A DNA stretch of 46,309 bases from a bacterium (GTDB lineage Bacteria > Patescibacteriota > Saccharimonadia > Saccharimonadales > UBA4665): positions 1 to 46,309 of the forward strand of contig JAJZCD010000004.1 of assembly GCA_021851735.1 (NCBI GenBank), read 5' to 3'. Shown piece by piece: positions 13,877-21,755 of this stretch (position 1 is the first letter of the stretch; each line of letters starts with the position of its first letter). The position numbers and the translations under genes were made by a program. The notes below the pieces were generated by a model. It did no database searches. It worked only from the letters and a program-made list of their open reading frames with translations, and was not told where the DNA came from.

Positions 13877-15799
13877 TTACTTGTCATTCTTCTTATCGTC
13901 AACAACCTCACCCTCTATCGGGCCATCACCACCTTTGTCGTCGTTTTTACTGTCAGTGCCTGCATCATTAGCTTGCGTTTCTTCTGTAGAAGCACTCTCA
14001 TACATTTTGGCACCAATGGGCATAAGCACTTCGTTTAGTTTCTTGGCGGCGTTCTCCAACGTTTCTTTGTTCGCTTTGTCGTCGGTCACAGTTTTTTTAG
14101 CTTCCTCAACTGCTTCGTCAATCTTCTTCACGTCATCTTCAGCCAGCTTTTCTTTGTGATCGCTCTTCATTTTCTCAGCCTGGTAGATGGCACTATCAAG
14201 CTGGTTTCGGGCTTCGACAGCTTCTTTACGACGCTTATCTTCTTCAGCATGAGCTTCAGCCTCTTTTGCCATCTTCTCAACCTCATCTTTGTCGAGGCTG
14301 CCAGACCCTTGGATGGTAATGTTCTGTTCTTTACCGCTCCCCTTATCTTTTGCGGTTACGTTCAAGATACCGTTGGCGTCAATGTTAAATGTAACTTCAA
14401 TTTGTGGTACACCGCGGGGCGCGGCTGGAATACCATCAAGAATGAAGCGGCCTAGGCTCTTGTTGCCTTCAGCCATTTCGCGCTCACCCTGCAACACATG
14501 AACTTCTACTTGCGGCTGGTTGTCAGCGGCAGTGCTAAACACCTCACTTTTACTTGTTGGGATGGTAGTGTTACGATCGATGAGCTTTGTCATAACGCCA
14601 CCCATGGTTTCAATACCGAGACTCAAGGGAGTTACGTCCAATAGAAGCACATCTTTAACATCACCCTGCAGCACTCCACCCTGGATAGCTGCACCCACTG
14701 CCACGACTTCATCCGGGTTAACGCCCTTCATCGGGTCCTTGCCAAATATCGCCTTAACCTTTTCCTGCACGGCTGGCATGCGGGTCATACCACCAACCAA
14801 TACAACCGCGTCAATATCTCCAGCACTGAGCCCAGCATCTTTCAAAGCCTTTTCGCATGGATCGGCAGTCTTATTAATAAGATCAGCGACCAACTGTTCG
14901 AGCTTGGAGCGTGTGAGCTTGTGCTCGAAGTGCTTTGGTCCTTCGGCGTCAGCCGTCAAGAATGGCAGGTTGATGTCAACTTCTTGAGCAGTACTCAGCT
15001 CAATTTTAGCCTTCTCGGCTTCGTCACGTAAGCGTTGCATGGCTGCCTTATCGCTGGATAAGTCAATACCACTCTCTTTCTTAAATTCATCAGCGAAGTA
15101 ATTTACTAGTACACGGTCAAAGTCAGCACCACCCAAGTGCGTATCACCGTTCGTACTCTTCACTTCGAAAACGCCATCACCAAGCTCCAAGATAGACACA
15201 TCAAACGTACCGCCACCCAGATCATATACTGCAATCTTTTCGTCAGACTTAGCCTTGTCAAGTCCATATGCGAGGGCTGCGGCAGTTGGCTCATTTATAA
15301 TCCGCTTCACCTCGAGACCAGCGATTTTACCCGCGTCTTTAGTAGCATGGCGTTGACTATCATCAAAATACGCCGGCACGGTAATGACCGCTTCGGTTAC
15401 TGGCTCGCCTAGAAATGCTTCAGCATCGGCCTTTAGCTTGCTTAGGACCATAGCACTAATTTCTTCAGGACTATATTCTTTATCGCCCATTTTTACCTTA
15501 ACGGCACCGTTCCCCTTGACGATTTCGTACCCCATGAGCTTAAGATCACGCTGGACTTCAGTATCGCCAAACTTACGGCCAATAAGTCGCTTCACTTCAT
15601 AAATAGTGTTCTTAGAATTAGTAACTTGCTGGCGACGTGCCACTTGGCCCACTAGACGCTCGCCATTCTTATTAATAGCGACTACACTCGGCGTTGTGCG
15701 ATTGCCTTCGCTGTTAGCAATAATTTCAGGTTTGCCGCTTTGCATAACGGCCATTGCTGAGTTAGTCGTACCTAAGTCGATGCCAATAATTTTACCCAT
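13877..15799 (-). CDS. dnaK: Chaperone DnaK (Hsp70)
   Basis: A 640-residue Hsp70 of normal length. The nucleotide-binding domain starts [15 protein letters not shown] and includes the phosphate-2 motif [14 protein letters not shown] and [12 protein letters not shown]. The linker [15 protein letters not shown] leads into the substrate-binding beta domain, then the helical lid with many K, E and D, and an acidic tail. DnaK binds exposed hydrophobic peptides in an ATP cycle with DnaJ and GrpE. It has its own promoter, repressed through CIRCE at 15868-15894, so it can be transcribed separately from hrcA-grpE. Confidence 0.97.
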   Translation of the reverse strand: MGKIIGIDLGTTNSAMAVMQSGKPEIIANSEGNRTTPSVVAINKNGERLVGQVARRQQVTNSKNTIYEVKRLIGRKFGDTEVQRDLKLMGYEIVKGNGAVKVKMGDKEYSPEEISAMVLSKLKADAEAFLGEPVTEAVITVPAYFDDSQRHATKDAGKIAGLEVKRIINEPTAAALAYGLDKAKSDEKIAVYDLGGGTFDVSILELGDGVFEVKSTNGDTHLGGADFDRVLVNYFADEFKKESGIDLSSDKAAMQRLRDEAEKAKIELSTAQEVDINLPFLTADAEGPKHFEHKLTRSKLEQLVADLINKTADPCEKALKDAGLSAGDIDAVVLVGGMTRMPAVQEKVKAIFGKDPMKGVNPDEVVAVGAAIQGGVLQGDVKDVLLLDVTPLSLGIETMGGVMTKLIDRNTTIPTSKSEVFSTAADNQPQVEVHVLQGEREMAEGNKSLGRFILDGIPAAPRGVPQIEVTFNIDANGILNVTAKDKGSGKEQNITIQGSGSLDKDEVEKMAKEAEAHAEEDKRRKEAVEARNQLDSAIYQAEKMKSDHKEKLAEDDVKKIDEAVEEAKKTVTDDKANKETLENAAKKLNEVLMPIGAKMYESASTEETQANDAGTDSKNDDKGGDGPIEGEVVDDKKNDK

Positions 15800-15838
15800 G
15801 ATAGATAATTTCCCTTCTTTTTAGCAGGTAACTCTTTG

Positions 15839-15847
15839 GAGTGCTAA
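15839..15847 (-). promoter_or_regulatory. Extra CIRCE half-site
   Basis: GAGTGCTAA stands 20 bp from the near half of the full CIRCE and in inverted orientation to it. It falls downstream of the dnaK -10 region, so it would be in the start of the transcript or could help HrcA bind. Confidence 0.5.
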
Positions 15848-15867
15848 TACAATTGTAGCATAAAAAA

Positions 15868-15894
15868 TTAGCACTCACATGTCAAGAGTGCTAA
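15868..15894 (-). promoter_or_regulatory. CIRCE operator and dnaK promoter
   Basis: A perfect CIRCE: TTAGCACTC, 9 bp, GAGTGCTAA. On the minus strand the 9-bp spacer contains TTGACA, the -35 box. TATGCT with 17-bp spacing, or TACAAT 5 bp further on, would be the -10. HrcA bound here would cover the -35 directly. Confidence 0.9.
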
Positions 15895-15943
15895 CAATGT
15901 ATTTTCAGCCCACCTCAGGGGGCACCTATAATTACACAGGGGG

Positions 15944-16492
15944 TCAGGCCATTTTTACTCGGACCATGGCATGGCGGATCACTTCATCATCCAGTCTATA
16001 CCCAGCTTGAAGCTCTTCACTCACTACCTCAGTGGTGCCGTCACCATCTTCCATACTAACCGCTTCGTGGAGACGTGGATCGAACACAGCACCTACTGTA
16101 GCAACGCGCTCTACGCCAAGATCGGTCAATGTTTTCTCAAACTGTTTGACAATACCCTGCACTCCTTTTACGAAATCGTCGTATTGACGAGATTCAGTGT
16201 GCTGCGCCGTGTTGTCGGCGTCTTTTGTTTGATTTACGGCAGCAGGCGCGTGTTTTAACGACCGCTCAAAGTTATCGATAACCGGCAACAAATCATGAAT
16301 AACATGTGCCTTGACTGTGGTTTTCAGACTAGCCATTTGTTCATCATGACGACGGCGTAGATTTGTTGCGTCTGCCCGTTCTCGCTGCAACGCTTCGGTT
16401 AGTTCGACGACTTGCGTCTGAAGTAGCTCAATCTGCTCCTGTAGCTTCTCATCCTTCTTCGGTTTACTTTCTTCACTCTGTTTTTTAGTCAT
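15944..16492 (-). CDS. grpE: Nucleotide exchange factor GrpE
   Basis: A 182-residue GrpE. The charged N-terminus is followed by the long dimerising coiled coil (QEQIELLQTQVVELTEALQ through RADATNLRRRHDEQ) and the C-terminal beta domain with AVFDPRLHEAVS and VVSEELQAGYRLDDEVIRHAMVRV, which is the family signature. It releases ADP from DnaK. Its start overlaps the end of hrcA by 8 bp, so the two are translationally coupled. An insert rich in Q, T and D (AVNQTKDADNTAQHTES) lies at the end of the coiled coil. Confidence 0.95.
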   Translation of the reverse strand: MTKKQSEESKPKKDEKLQEQIELLQTQVVELTEALQRERADATNLRRRHDEQMASLKTTVKAHVIHDLLPVIDNFERSLKHAPAAVNQTKDADNTAQHTESRQYDDFVKGVQGIVKQFEKTLTDLGVERVATVGAVFDPRLHEAVSMEDGDGTTEVVSEELQAGYRLDDEVIRHAMVRVKMA

Positions 16493-17192
16493 ACAGTACT
16501 TCCTCTAATGTTTTTCCCGTGTGTGCGACCAGCGACATGACATCGCGATAACTCTGGCGCGTCGGCCCAAGCGTGCCAATATAACTATGGTCGCTGAATG
16601 GGCTGCTAAACCTACTAATAACTAAGCTCACCCCCGCACTACGCCCAATAGGGTTCTCAGAACCGATGAATACGCTAAGCGGTTCATTCGGCGCAGCCTC
16701 ACGTAACCATGGTTCAAGATTATCGAGCAGGCGTGCAACCTGCTGTACCTGGTTTCCGCCGATAAATTCCGGCTGGCCAAACAAGTTAGAAAGGCCGCTC
16801 ATGTACAGCTGATTACCGATAGTTGCCAACCCAAGATTGTGCGTCAGCTCCACGAGTGTGTCAACTGCATTACGAATAGTCCGCTCGGGCAGCCCAGCGT
16901 GCTGCATACGCGCAGTCAACGCGCGTTCAGCGCGTTTTTCAGGCTGAGCTGATTCAGCTTTCATCGTGAGGTTATTCACATAAAACCGATACCCGTGATC
17001 CGTAGGTATACGCCCTGCACTGGTATGCGGTTGGGCTATATACCCAAGACGCTCTAACTCAGCCATCTCAGCACGAATAGTCGCACTCGAAACATCAAAG
17101 ACCTTTGCAAGGAGACTACTCCCCACAGGGACGGCCACTTCAGCGTATTGCTCTACTATAGCGCACAGGATTTGCTTTTGACGCTCTGTCAT
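16485..17192 (-). CDS. hrcA: Heat-inducible transcription repressor HrcA, compact form
   Basis: A 235-residue HrcA, about 100 residues shorter than typical (about 340). The N-terminal winged helix is complete (ERQKQILCAIVEQY through VSSATIRAEMAELERLGYI and the signature PHTSAGRIPTDHGYRFYV). The C-terminal GAF-like part keeps VFIGSENPIG and the final STIGTLGPTR-like segment SYIGTLGPTRQSYRDVM, while the middle is shortened. It represses its own operon and dnaK through CIRCE. A TATACT box (17200-17205) ends 7 nt before the ATG, so it is probably leaderless. Confidence 0.93.
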   Translation of the reverse strand: MTERQKQILCAIVEQYAEVAVPVGSSLLAKVFDVSSATIRAEMAELERLGYIAQPHTSAGRIPTDHGYRFYVNNLTMKAESAQPEKRAERALTARMQHAGLPERTIRNAVDTLVELTHNLGLATIGNQLYMSGLSNLFGQPEFIGGNQVQQVARLLDNLEPWLREAAPNEPLSVFIGSENPIGRSAGVSLVISRFSSPFSDHSYIGTLGPTRQSYRDVMSLVAHTGKTLEEVLYD

Positions 17193-17199
17193 GTCATAA

Positions 17200-17237
17200 A
17201 GTATACGCTTTTAGCACTCAAAACTCAAGACTGCCAA
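17200..17237 (-). promoter_or_regulatory. hrcA promoter with degenerate CIRCE
   Basis: TTAGCACTC (17211-17219), 9 bp, GACTGCCAA (17229-17237). The second half matches the CIRCE consensus at 7 of 9 positions. On the minus strand the spacer holds TTGAGT as the -35 box, 17 bp before TATACT (17200-17205). Placing the -35 in the CIRCE spacer repeats the dnaK design. Confidence 0.8.
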
Positions 17238-17327
17238 TAGCCAAACATCGTTCCTCGCTTCCCCCATCTGTGGCCATAGCCATTAGAATAAACGATGCTG
17301 ATCTTGAGCTATGACAATATCTTTAAG

Positions 17328-18101
17328 CTACGCGACATGCGCGTTTGCGTTACTGCCCGTCTCAAGACGCACGAGCTTATCCTTAACTTCAACTAGTATC
17401 TCTTCGGCAACTTGGCGGGAATAACTGTTTTTAGCGGGTGGATAAGTACCCGCCACGACTGCTTTTATATCTTCTGCGGCTTCATCTATAGAATCATTTA
17501 GTACAATGTGGAAATAGGGACGTTCTAGCATGTTTTCTATGACCTTCTTGGCCGTACGCATGCGATTAGCGTATTCTCCCATCGTCACAGCCTCACGCTT
17601 ATCAAGCCGACGTTGCCATTCATCGAAACTCGGCGGCAATAGGCCAATAATATACGCATGTGGATTAGCACGAGCTATGTTATTCACGCCACCATACTCA
17701 GCCTCGTCTATAGCAATCCTCCCAGATTGTAACGCCTTTTCAAGTTCACGCAGGCTCACTCCAGAAACCTGCTGGTCATGTATGAGTTCTGCTTCCAGAT
17801 AGTTTCCCGCTCGCACATCAGCCAGTATCTCTTCTTCAGTGCGAAACCAATACTGAACACCGTCCTCTTCTAGTTTACCGTCGCGGACTTTTGGCGGCCG
17901 AGTAGTATCGGAGACTATGAAATAATAGTTGTCCCGTTCTACCAGCCGGTACATAACAGTGTTACGGCCGCCACCCGTAACGCCGCTGAGAACCACAAAG
18001 TTTAGTTTTTGAAAAAGTTGTTGTGCCGCTTCATTGGGATGATATTTTGCTAACAGCTTACGGAACTCTTCTTTATGCTTAAGAGAAGGAGCTTTTTCCA
18101 T
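17328..18101 (-). CDS. Guanylate-kinase-like protein with an altered P-loop
   Basis: A 257-residue protein with a guanylate-kinase fold: P-loop region VVLSGVTGGGRNTVMYRL, then VSDTTRPPKVRDG (GMP-binding motif), DGVQYWFRTEEE and YIIGLLPPSFDEWQRRL. The Walker A consensus G-x-x-G-x-G-K-S/T is changed to GVTGGGRNT, with Arg in place of the catalytic Lys, so kinase activity is doubtful. The C-terminal 40 residues are extra. The ATG 18101 follows TATATT (18108-18113) by 6 nt and is chosen over an upstream in-frame start. It is divergent from the Bcp gene, with only 26 bp between the two -10 boxes. Confidence 0.75.
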   Translation of the reverse strand: MEKAPSLKHKEEFRKLLAKYHPNEAAQQLFQKLNFVVLSGVTGGGRNTVMYRLVERDNYYFIVSDTTRPPKVRDGKLEEDGVQYWFRTEEEILADVRAGNYLEAELIHDQQVSGVSLRELEKALQSGRIAIDEAEYGGVNNIARANPHAYIIGLLPPSFDEWQRRLDKREAVTMGEYANRMRTAKKVIENMLERPYFHIVLNDSIDEAAEDIKAVVAGTYPPAKNSYSRQVAEEILVEVKDKLVRLETGSNANAHVA

Positions 18102-18107
18102 TTGCGA

Positions 18108-18145
18108 AATATAACAGATATAGCTACACGATGCAATGGTATACT
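18108..18145. promoter_or_regulatory. Divergent back-to-back leaderless promoters
   Basis: TATATT for the guanylate-kinase-like gene (minus, 18108-18113) and TATACT for bcp (plus, 18140-18145) are 26 bp apart. Each -35 region must therefore overlap the other promoter, and the two genes probably compete for polymerase. Confidence 0.6.
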
Positions 18146-18151
18146 GTTGAC

Positions 18152-18616
18152 ATGAACAAAGCACCTGACTTTTCTCTCACTAACCAAGACGGAGAGACAT
18201 GCACACTCGCAGATTATACAGGCAAGTGGCTGGTACTATATTTCTACCCCAAAGATAACACTCCCGGTTGCACGCGCGAAGCTTGCAACTTTCGAGATGC
18301 GCGTGAGCTGATTGCTACGCTTGGTAACGCTGTTGTGGTAGGCGTGAGCCAGGACAGCGTAGCGAGCCATAAAAAGTTCGCAGAGAAGCATCATTTAGAA
18401 TTCGCATTACTCAGTGATCCCAACCATATAACAGCTGAAGCCTATGGCAGCTGGAAGCCTAAAAAGATGATGGGGCGCGAATTTCTTGGCATGCACCGTG
18501 ATACGTTCATCATTACTCCTGATGGCAAAATAGCGAAAGAATATCGTGGCGTTAATCCGCAAACACATGCCGCTCAAATCATAACCGATCTGAAGGCGAT
18601 ACAAAGAGACTATTAA
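18152..18616 (+). CDS. bcp: Thioredoxin-dependent peroxiredoxin, Bcp/PrxQ type
   Basis: A 154-residue peroxiredoxin that reduces hydroperoxides. It begins MNKAPDFSLTNQDGE and has the active-site segment YFYPKDNTPGCTREACNFRD, with the peroxidatic Cys (P-x-x-x-T-x-x-C) and the resolving Cys five residues later as in E. coli Bcp. Later GVSQDSVASHKKFAEKH and FIITPDGKI are family motifs. ATG 18152 follows TATACT (18140-18145) by 6 nt. It is convergent with lepA and divergent from the guanylate-kinase-like gene. Confidence 0.93.
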   Translation: MNKAPDFSLTNQDGETCTLADYTGKWLVLYFYPKDNTPGCTREACNFRDARELIATLGNAVVVGVSQDSVASHKKFAEKHHLEFALLSDPNHITAEAYGSWKPKKMMGREFLGMHRDTFIITPDGKIAKEYRGVNPQTHAAQIITDLKAIQRDY

Positions 18617-18638
18617 GCGGCCACGCGTGAACTGACCG

Positions 18639-18659
18639 TCTCACAGTTATACTGTGAGA
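18639..18659. terminator. Hairpin between convergent bcp and lepA
   Basis: TCTCACAG/CTGTGAGA is a perfect 8-bp stem with a 5-nt loop. The following T-run is weak on both strands, so termination efficiency is uncertain. Confidence 0.4.
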
Positions 18660-18689
18660 GACTTTGAGGAAGAAGCAGTTTTCTGGCGT

Positions 18690-20567
18690 CTAGTCTCTTT
18701 TGAGCATTACCGTAAACGCCTCAGCTGGTATATCTACCTTGCCAAATCGCTTCATGCGTTTTTTGCCCTTTGCCTGCTTGGCTAGCACCTTCTTTTTACG
18801 CGAGACGTCACCGCCATACAAACCAACCGTTACATCTTTGCGGTACGCACTTATGTCTTCACGAGCGATGAATTTACCACCGATTGCTGCCTGGAGTGCT
18901 ACCTGGAAATTCTGTCGTGGGATTACCTCTTTTAGTTTTTCGACTGTTTGGCGGCCTAAACGTTGAGACTCACTACGGTGAACCATGACACTCAATGCGC
19001 CTACCATTTCGCCGCTTACATAGAAGTCAAGGCGTACAAGGTCTTCTGAGCGATAATCATCAAGCTCGTAATTAAAGCTGCCGTATCCGCTCGTGATGCT
19101 CTTGAGTTGATCGTAGAAATCTGTCAGGAGGTTGGCTAACGGCGCTTCAAAGCCCACAATTGCACGGTCTTCAACATAGCCGATGTTCCTCTGCAAGCCA
19201 CGTTTAGTGCTTATAAGCTGGATGACCGGACCTACAAAGTTTTTTGGTACAATTATCTCGCCTTTGATCCACGGTTCGCGAATTTCACTAATCTGCGCAG
19301 GGTCAGGCAAATCGCTGGCAGATTTAATGTCGATTTCTTCCCCGTTAGTCAGAATGACTTGGTAGTCAGTAGATGGGTTGGTGACGACTAAATCAAGGTT
19401 ATATTCACGCTCTAGGCGCTCCCGCACAATATCCATATGGAGCAATCCGAGAAACCCTACACGTACGCCAAACCCAAGTACCGGCGAATTCTCGGGCGTG
19501 AACTGCAGTGCACTGTCGCTTAGCGACAGCTTTTCTATGGCATCCTTAAGCTCCTGGTAATACTCATTACTCTCGGGGAAAAAGCCGGCATACACAAACG
19601 GCTGCACATCTTTATACCCTGGCAATGGCACGGTTGCAGGATTCGCTGCAAGCGTCACGGTGTCTCCTACCTTGGCGTCACGCGTGGTTTTCAAGTTAGT
19701 CACTACGTAGCCGATCTCACCAGTCTCTAAGCTTGCGCCAGGCGTCATGTCAGGCTTTAGTGCGCCAACCTCCAGTGCCAAGCCGGTAGCACCCGTATTA
19801 AGCATCCGTATCTGTGCGCCCTTACCGATGCATCCCTCAAATACACGCACATACAAGATTACTCCGCGGTAATCATCGTAATAGCTGTCGAATATTAGGG
19901 CTCGTGTACTCGAAGATCCAACTTCTACCAATTGCTTTCTGGGCTCATTAGGGGATGCACCTTTACCTACCTGAGGAGGTGGGGGGACATCTGTAACGAT
20001 ACGATCTAGCACTGCCTCGACACCACTACCCGTTTTGGCAGAAATTTGTAGGATATCCGTAAACTTACAGCCGAGCAGGCTCACAATTTCCGCACCCACA
20101 CGTTCAACGTCCGCCGCTGGGAGATCAACCTTGTTTAGTATTGGTATAATCTGCAAATCCGCAGCCATCGCAAGATACACATTAGCCAAGGTTTGAGCCT
20201 GGACGCCCTGAGAAGCGTCAACTACCAGCAAAGCTCCCTCGCAGGCTTGCAAGCTTCGCGACACTTCGTAGCTAAAATCAACATGCCCGGGAGTGTCTAT
20301 GAGGTTTAGCTCATACGCCTCAGAACCTTGCCGGCCGCCAGGCTGTGTTGCTGGATTACTTCGGTTTGGCCGGTAGACCATACGAACTGGCGCGAGTTTA
20401 ATCGTAATACCCTTCTCACGCTCCAGATCCATTTTATCGAGCAACTGCGCCTTCATATTACGCTTTTCTACGGTGCCCGTTAGCTCTAAGAGCCGGTCAG
20501 CTAATGTGCTTTTGCCGTGATCAATATGCGCAATTATACAGAAATTTCTAATATGATTCTGGTCCAT
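18690..20567 (-). CDS. lepA: Elongation factor 4 (LepA)
   Basis: A 625-residue translational GTPase. The G domain has AHIDHGKSTLADRL (G1), the switch region EREKGITIK, LIDTPGHVDFSYEV (G3) and ILNKVDLPAA (G4). The LepA-specific C-terminus contains GYGSFNYELDDYR and ends with a K-R-rich SRKKKVLAKQAKGKKRMK segment that binds the ribosome. EF4 promotes back-translocation or ribosome maturation under stress. A short P- and G-rich insert lies between G2 and G3 (around SNPATQPGGRQG). TATAAT (20577-20582) ends 9 nt before the ATG. Confidence 0.96.
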   Translation of the reverse strand: MDQNHIRNFCIIAHIDHGKSTLADRLLELTGTVEKRNMKAQLLDKMDLEREKGITIKLAPVRMVYRPNRSNPATQPGGRQGSEAYELNLIDTPGHVDFSYEVSRSLQACEGALLVVDASQGVQAQTLANVYLAMAADLQIIPILNKVDLPAADVERVGAEIVSLLGCKFTDILQISAKTGSGVEAVLDRIVTDVPPPPQVGKGASPNEPRKQLVEVGSSSTRALIFDSYYDDYRGVILYVRVFEGCIGKGAQIRMLNTGATGLALEVGALKPDMTPGASLETGEIGYVVTNLKTTRDAKVGDTVTLAANPATVPLPGYKDVQPFVYAGFFPESNEYYQELKDAIEKLSLSDSALQFTPENSPVLGFGVRVGFLGLLHMDIVRERLEREYNLDLVVTNPSTDYQVILTNGEEIDIKSASDLPDPAQISEIREPWIKGEIIVPKNFVGPVIQLISTKRGLQRNIGYVEDRAIVGFEAPLANLLTDFYDQLKSITSGYGSFNYELDDYRSEDLVRLDFYVSGEMVGALSVMVHRSESQRLGRQTVEKLKEVIPRQNFQVALQAAIGGKFIAREDISAYRKDVTVGLYGGDVSRKKKVLAKQAKGKKRMKRFGKVDIPAEAFTVMLKRD

Positions 20568-20654
20568 TAGACATACATTATAGTTTGTACCCCTGTTATT
20601 TCAAAATACGGCACACTATATATTACATCATGTCCGCGGCAGGACGTCTCGAAA

Positions 20655-20927
20655 CTATTTGTTTCTTTTGGTAAATGTATAATGACGCTGGATGTATAAC
20701 AGTTGGCTAATAGCATCCTGGATCTGATACTGCTCGACACAGGTTGCCGGCACCGCACAGGCAACCTGTTCAAGTGTCGCAGCAAGCATCTCACAATATT
20801 CTCCAGAAGCAATGAGTGCTTCTACACGAAGATTATCTGGACTCGGTAAGTCATGAAGCCAAAGATCACTAGTAGCTCCATCAGTAACTACTTCATCGGA
20901 TTTGTGCAATATATATGTCGTGCTCAT
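20655..20927 (-). CDS. Hypothetical protein coupled to radC
   Basis: A 90-residue protein of unknown family. The start codon overlaps the radC stop in an ATGA arrangement, so it is translationally coupled and likely real. The sequence starts MSTTYILHKSDEVVTDG, has a helical middle (NLRVEALIASGEYCEMLAATLEQVA) with two Cys near CAVPATC, and ends with a basic tail. There is no membrane segment or known motif. It may be a RadC partner, but that is only from position. Confidence 0.65.
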   Translation of the reverse strand: MSTTYILHKSDEVVTDGATSDLWLHDLPSPDNLRVEALIASGEYCEMLAATLEQVACAVPATCVEQYQIQDAISQLLYIQRHYTFTKRNK

Positions 20928-21652
20928 AGTGCCTCCATAATACTTATATAGTCATCTGCCGTAACAACCAGATGATCGAGTAGTTCAATGCCTAAAATTT
21001 TACCAGCCGCCACAAGTTGTCGGGTGACCTCTGTATCTGCCAAGCTCGGTTCAAGCGAACCTGACGGGTGATTGTGAGCAATAATAACGGCCACCGCACC
21101 ATGGGAAAGCGCCGGCTGGAATACTTCACGCGGGTGTATGACATTAGATGTTAGGCTGCCGATCGATATAACTTCATCGTGCACCACCTGATAGCGGCTC
21201 CCTAAATATAGACCTCGGAGCTGTTCTTTAGAGTGTCTGCCCATATCCCTGAAATAGTGGTAGGCTTGCTCGGCGGTTCGAACCTGAAGCGGCTCACCGC
21301 TCCGACCAGTCGCATATGCTCGGCGGCCAAGCTCCAACGCTGCTGCAAGCTGGCATGCTTTTGTGACGGGTATATCAAGTACTTCGGCAATGTACGCTGG
21401 TTTCGCTTCGTGTACTATGGCCCGCTCACCATATTCCTGTACCGTTCGCCTTGCCATCGCAAGCACATCTTCATTTTTGGTACCCACACCCCATAATGCG
21501 GCTAATAGCTCGGCCTGCGTCAGGTTCCTAGCGCCCGCAGCCAGCATTTTCTCACGCGGCTTCTCTTGGTTTGGTAGATCTTTAACACGGAGTACATATT
21601 GCTTAGGTTTTTCATCGAGAAGTACATCACTATCTTGCAAGTCATACAGCAT
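20924..21652 (-). CDS. radC: RadC family JAB-domain protein
   Basis: A 242-residue protein with the RadC layout: an N-terminal helix-hairpin-helix-like region (LPNQEKPREKMLAAGARNLT onwards) and a C-terminal JAB/MPN domain with the metal motif AHNHPSGSLEPSLAD (H-x-H-P-x-G...S-x-x-D). Upstream parts LYLGSRYQVVHDEVISIGSLTSN are also typical. The biochemical role is unsettled; it is often linked to recombination and mobile elements. A strong SD (AGGAGG, about 8 nt) precedes the ATG. It overlaps the next gene by 4 bp. Confidence 0.92.
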   Translation of the reverse strand: MLYDLQDSDVLLDEKPKQYVLRVKDLPNQEKPREKMLAAGARNLTQAELLAALWGVGTKNEDVLAMARRTVQEYGERAIVHEAKPAYIAEVLDIPVTKACQLAAALELGRRAYATGRSGEPLQVRTAEQAYHYFRDMGRHSKEQLRGLYLGSRYQVVHDEVISIGSLTSNVIHPREVFQPALSHGAVAVIIAHNHPSGSLEPSLADTEVTRQLVAAGKILGIELLDHLVVTADDYISIMEAL

Positions 21653-21755
21653 ACCACCATCCTCCTATGCCTTCTCATAATATAACCAAAGCTTTTTCAA
21701 ATCCACAGTTATCTATACAACGCTTTATGACAAAAGTTAAGACAGAACTGGGCGA

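Noticed and set aside
13711-13911. A 66-codon minus-strand frame between dnaK and dnaJ.
   Set aside because: It overlaps the ends of dnaK and dnaJ in another frame and has no composition or signal of a real gene.
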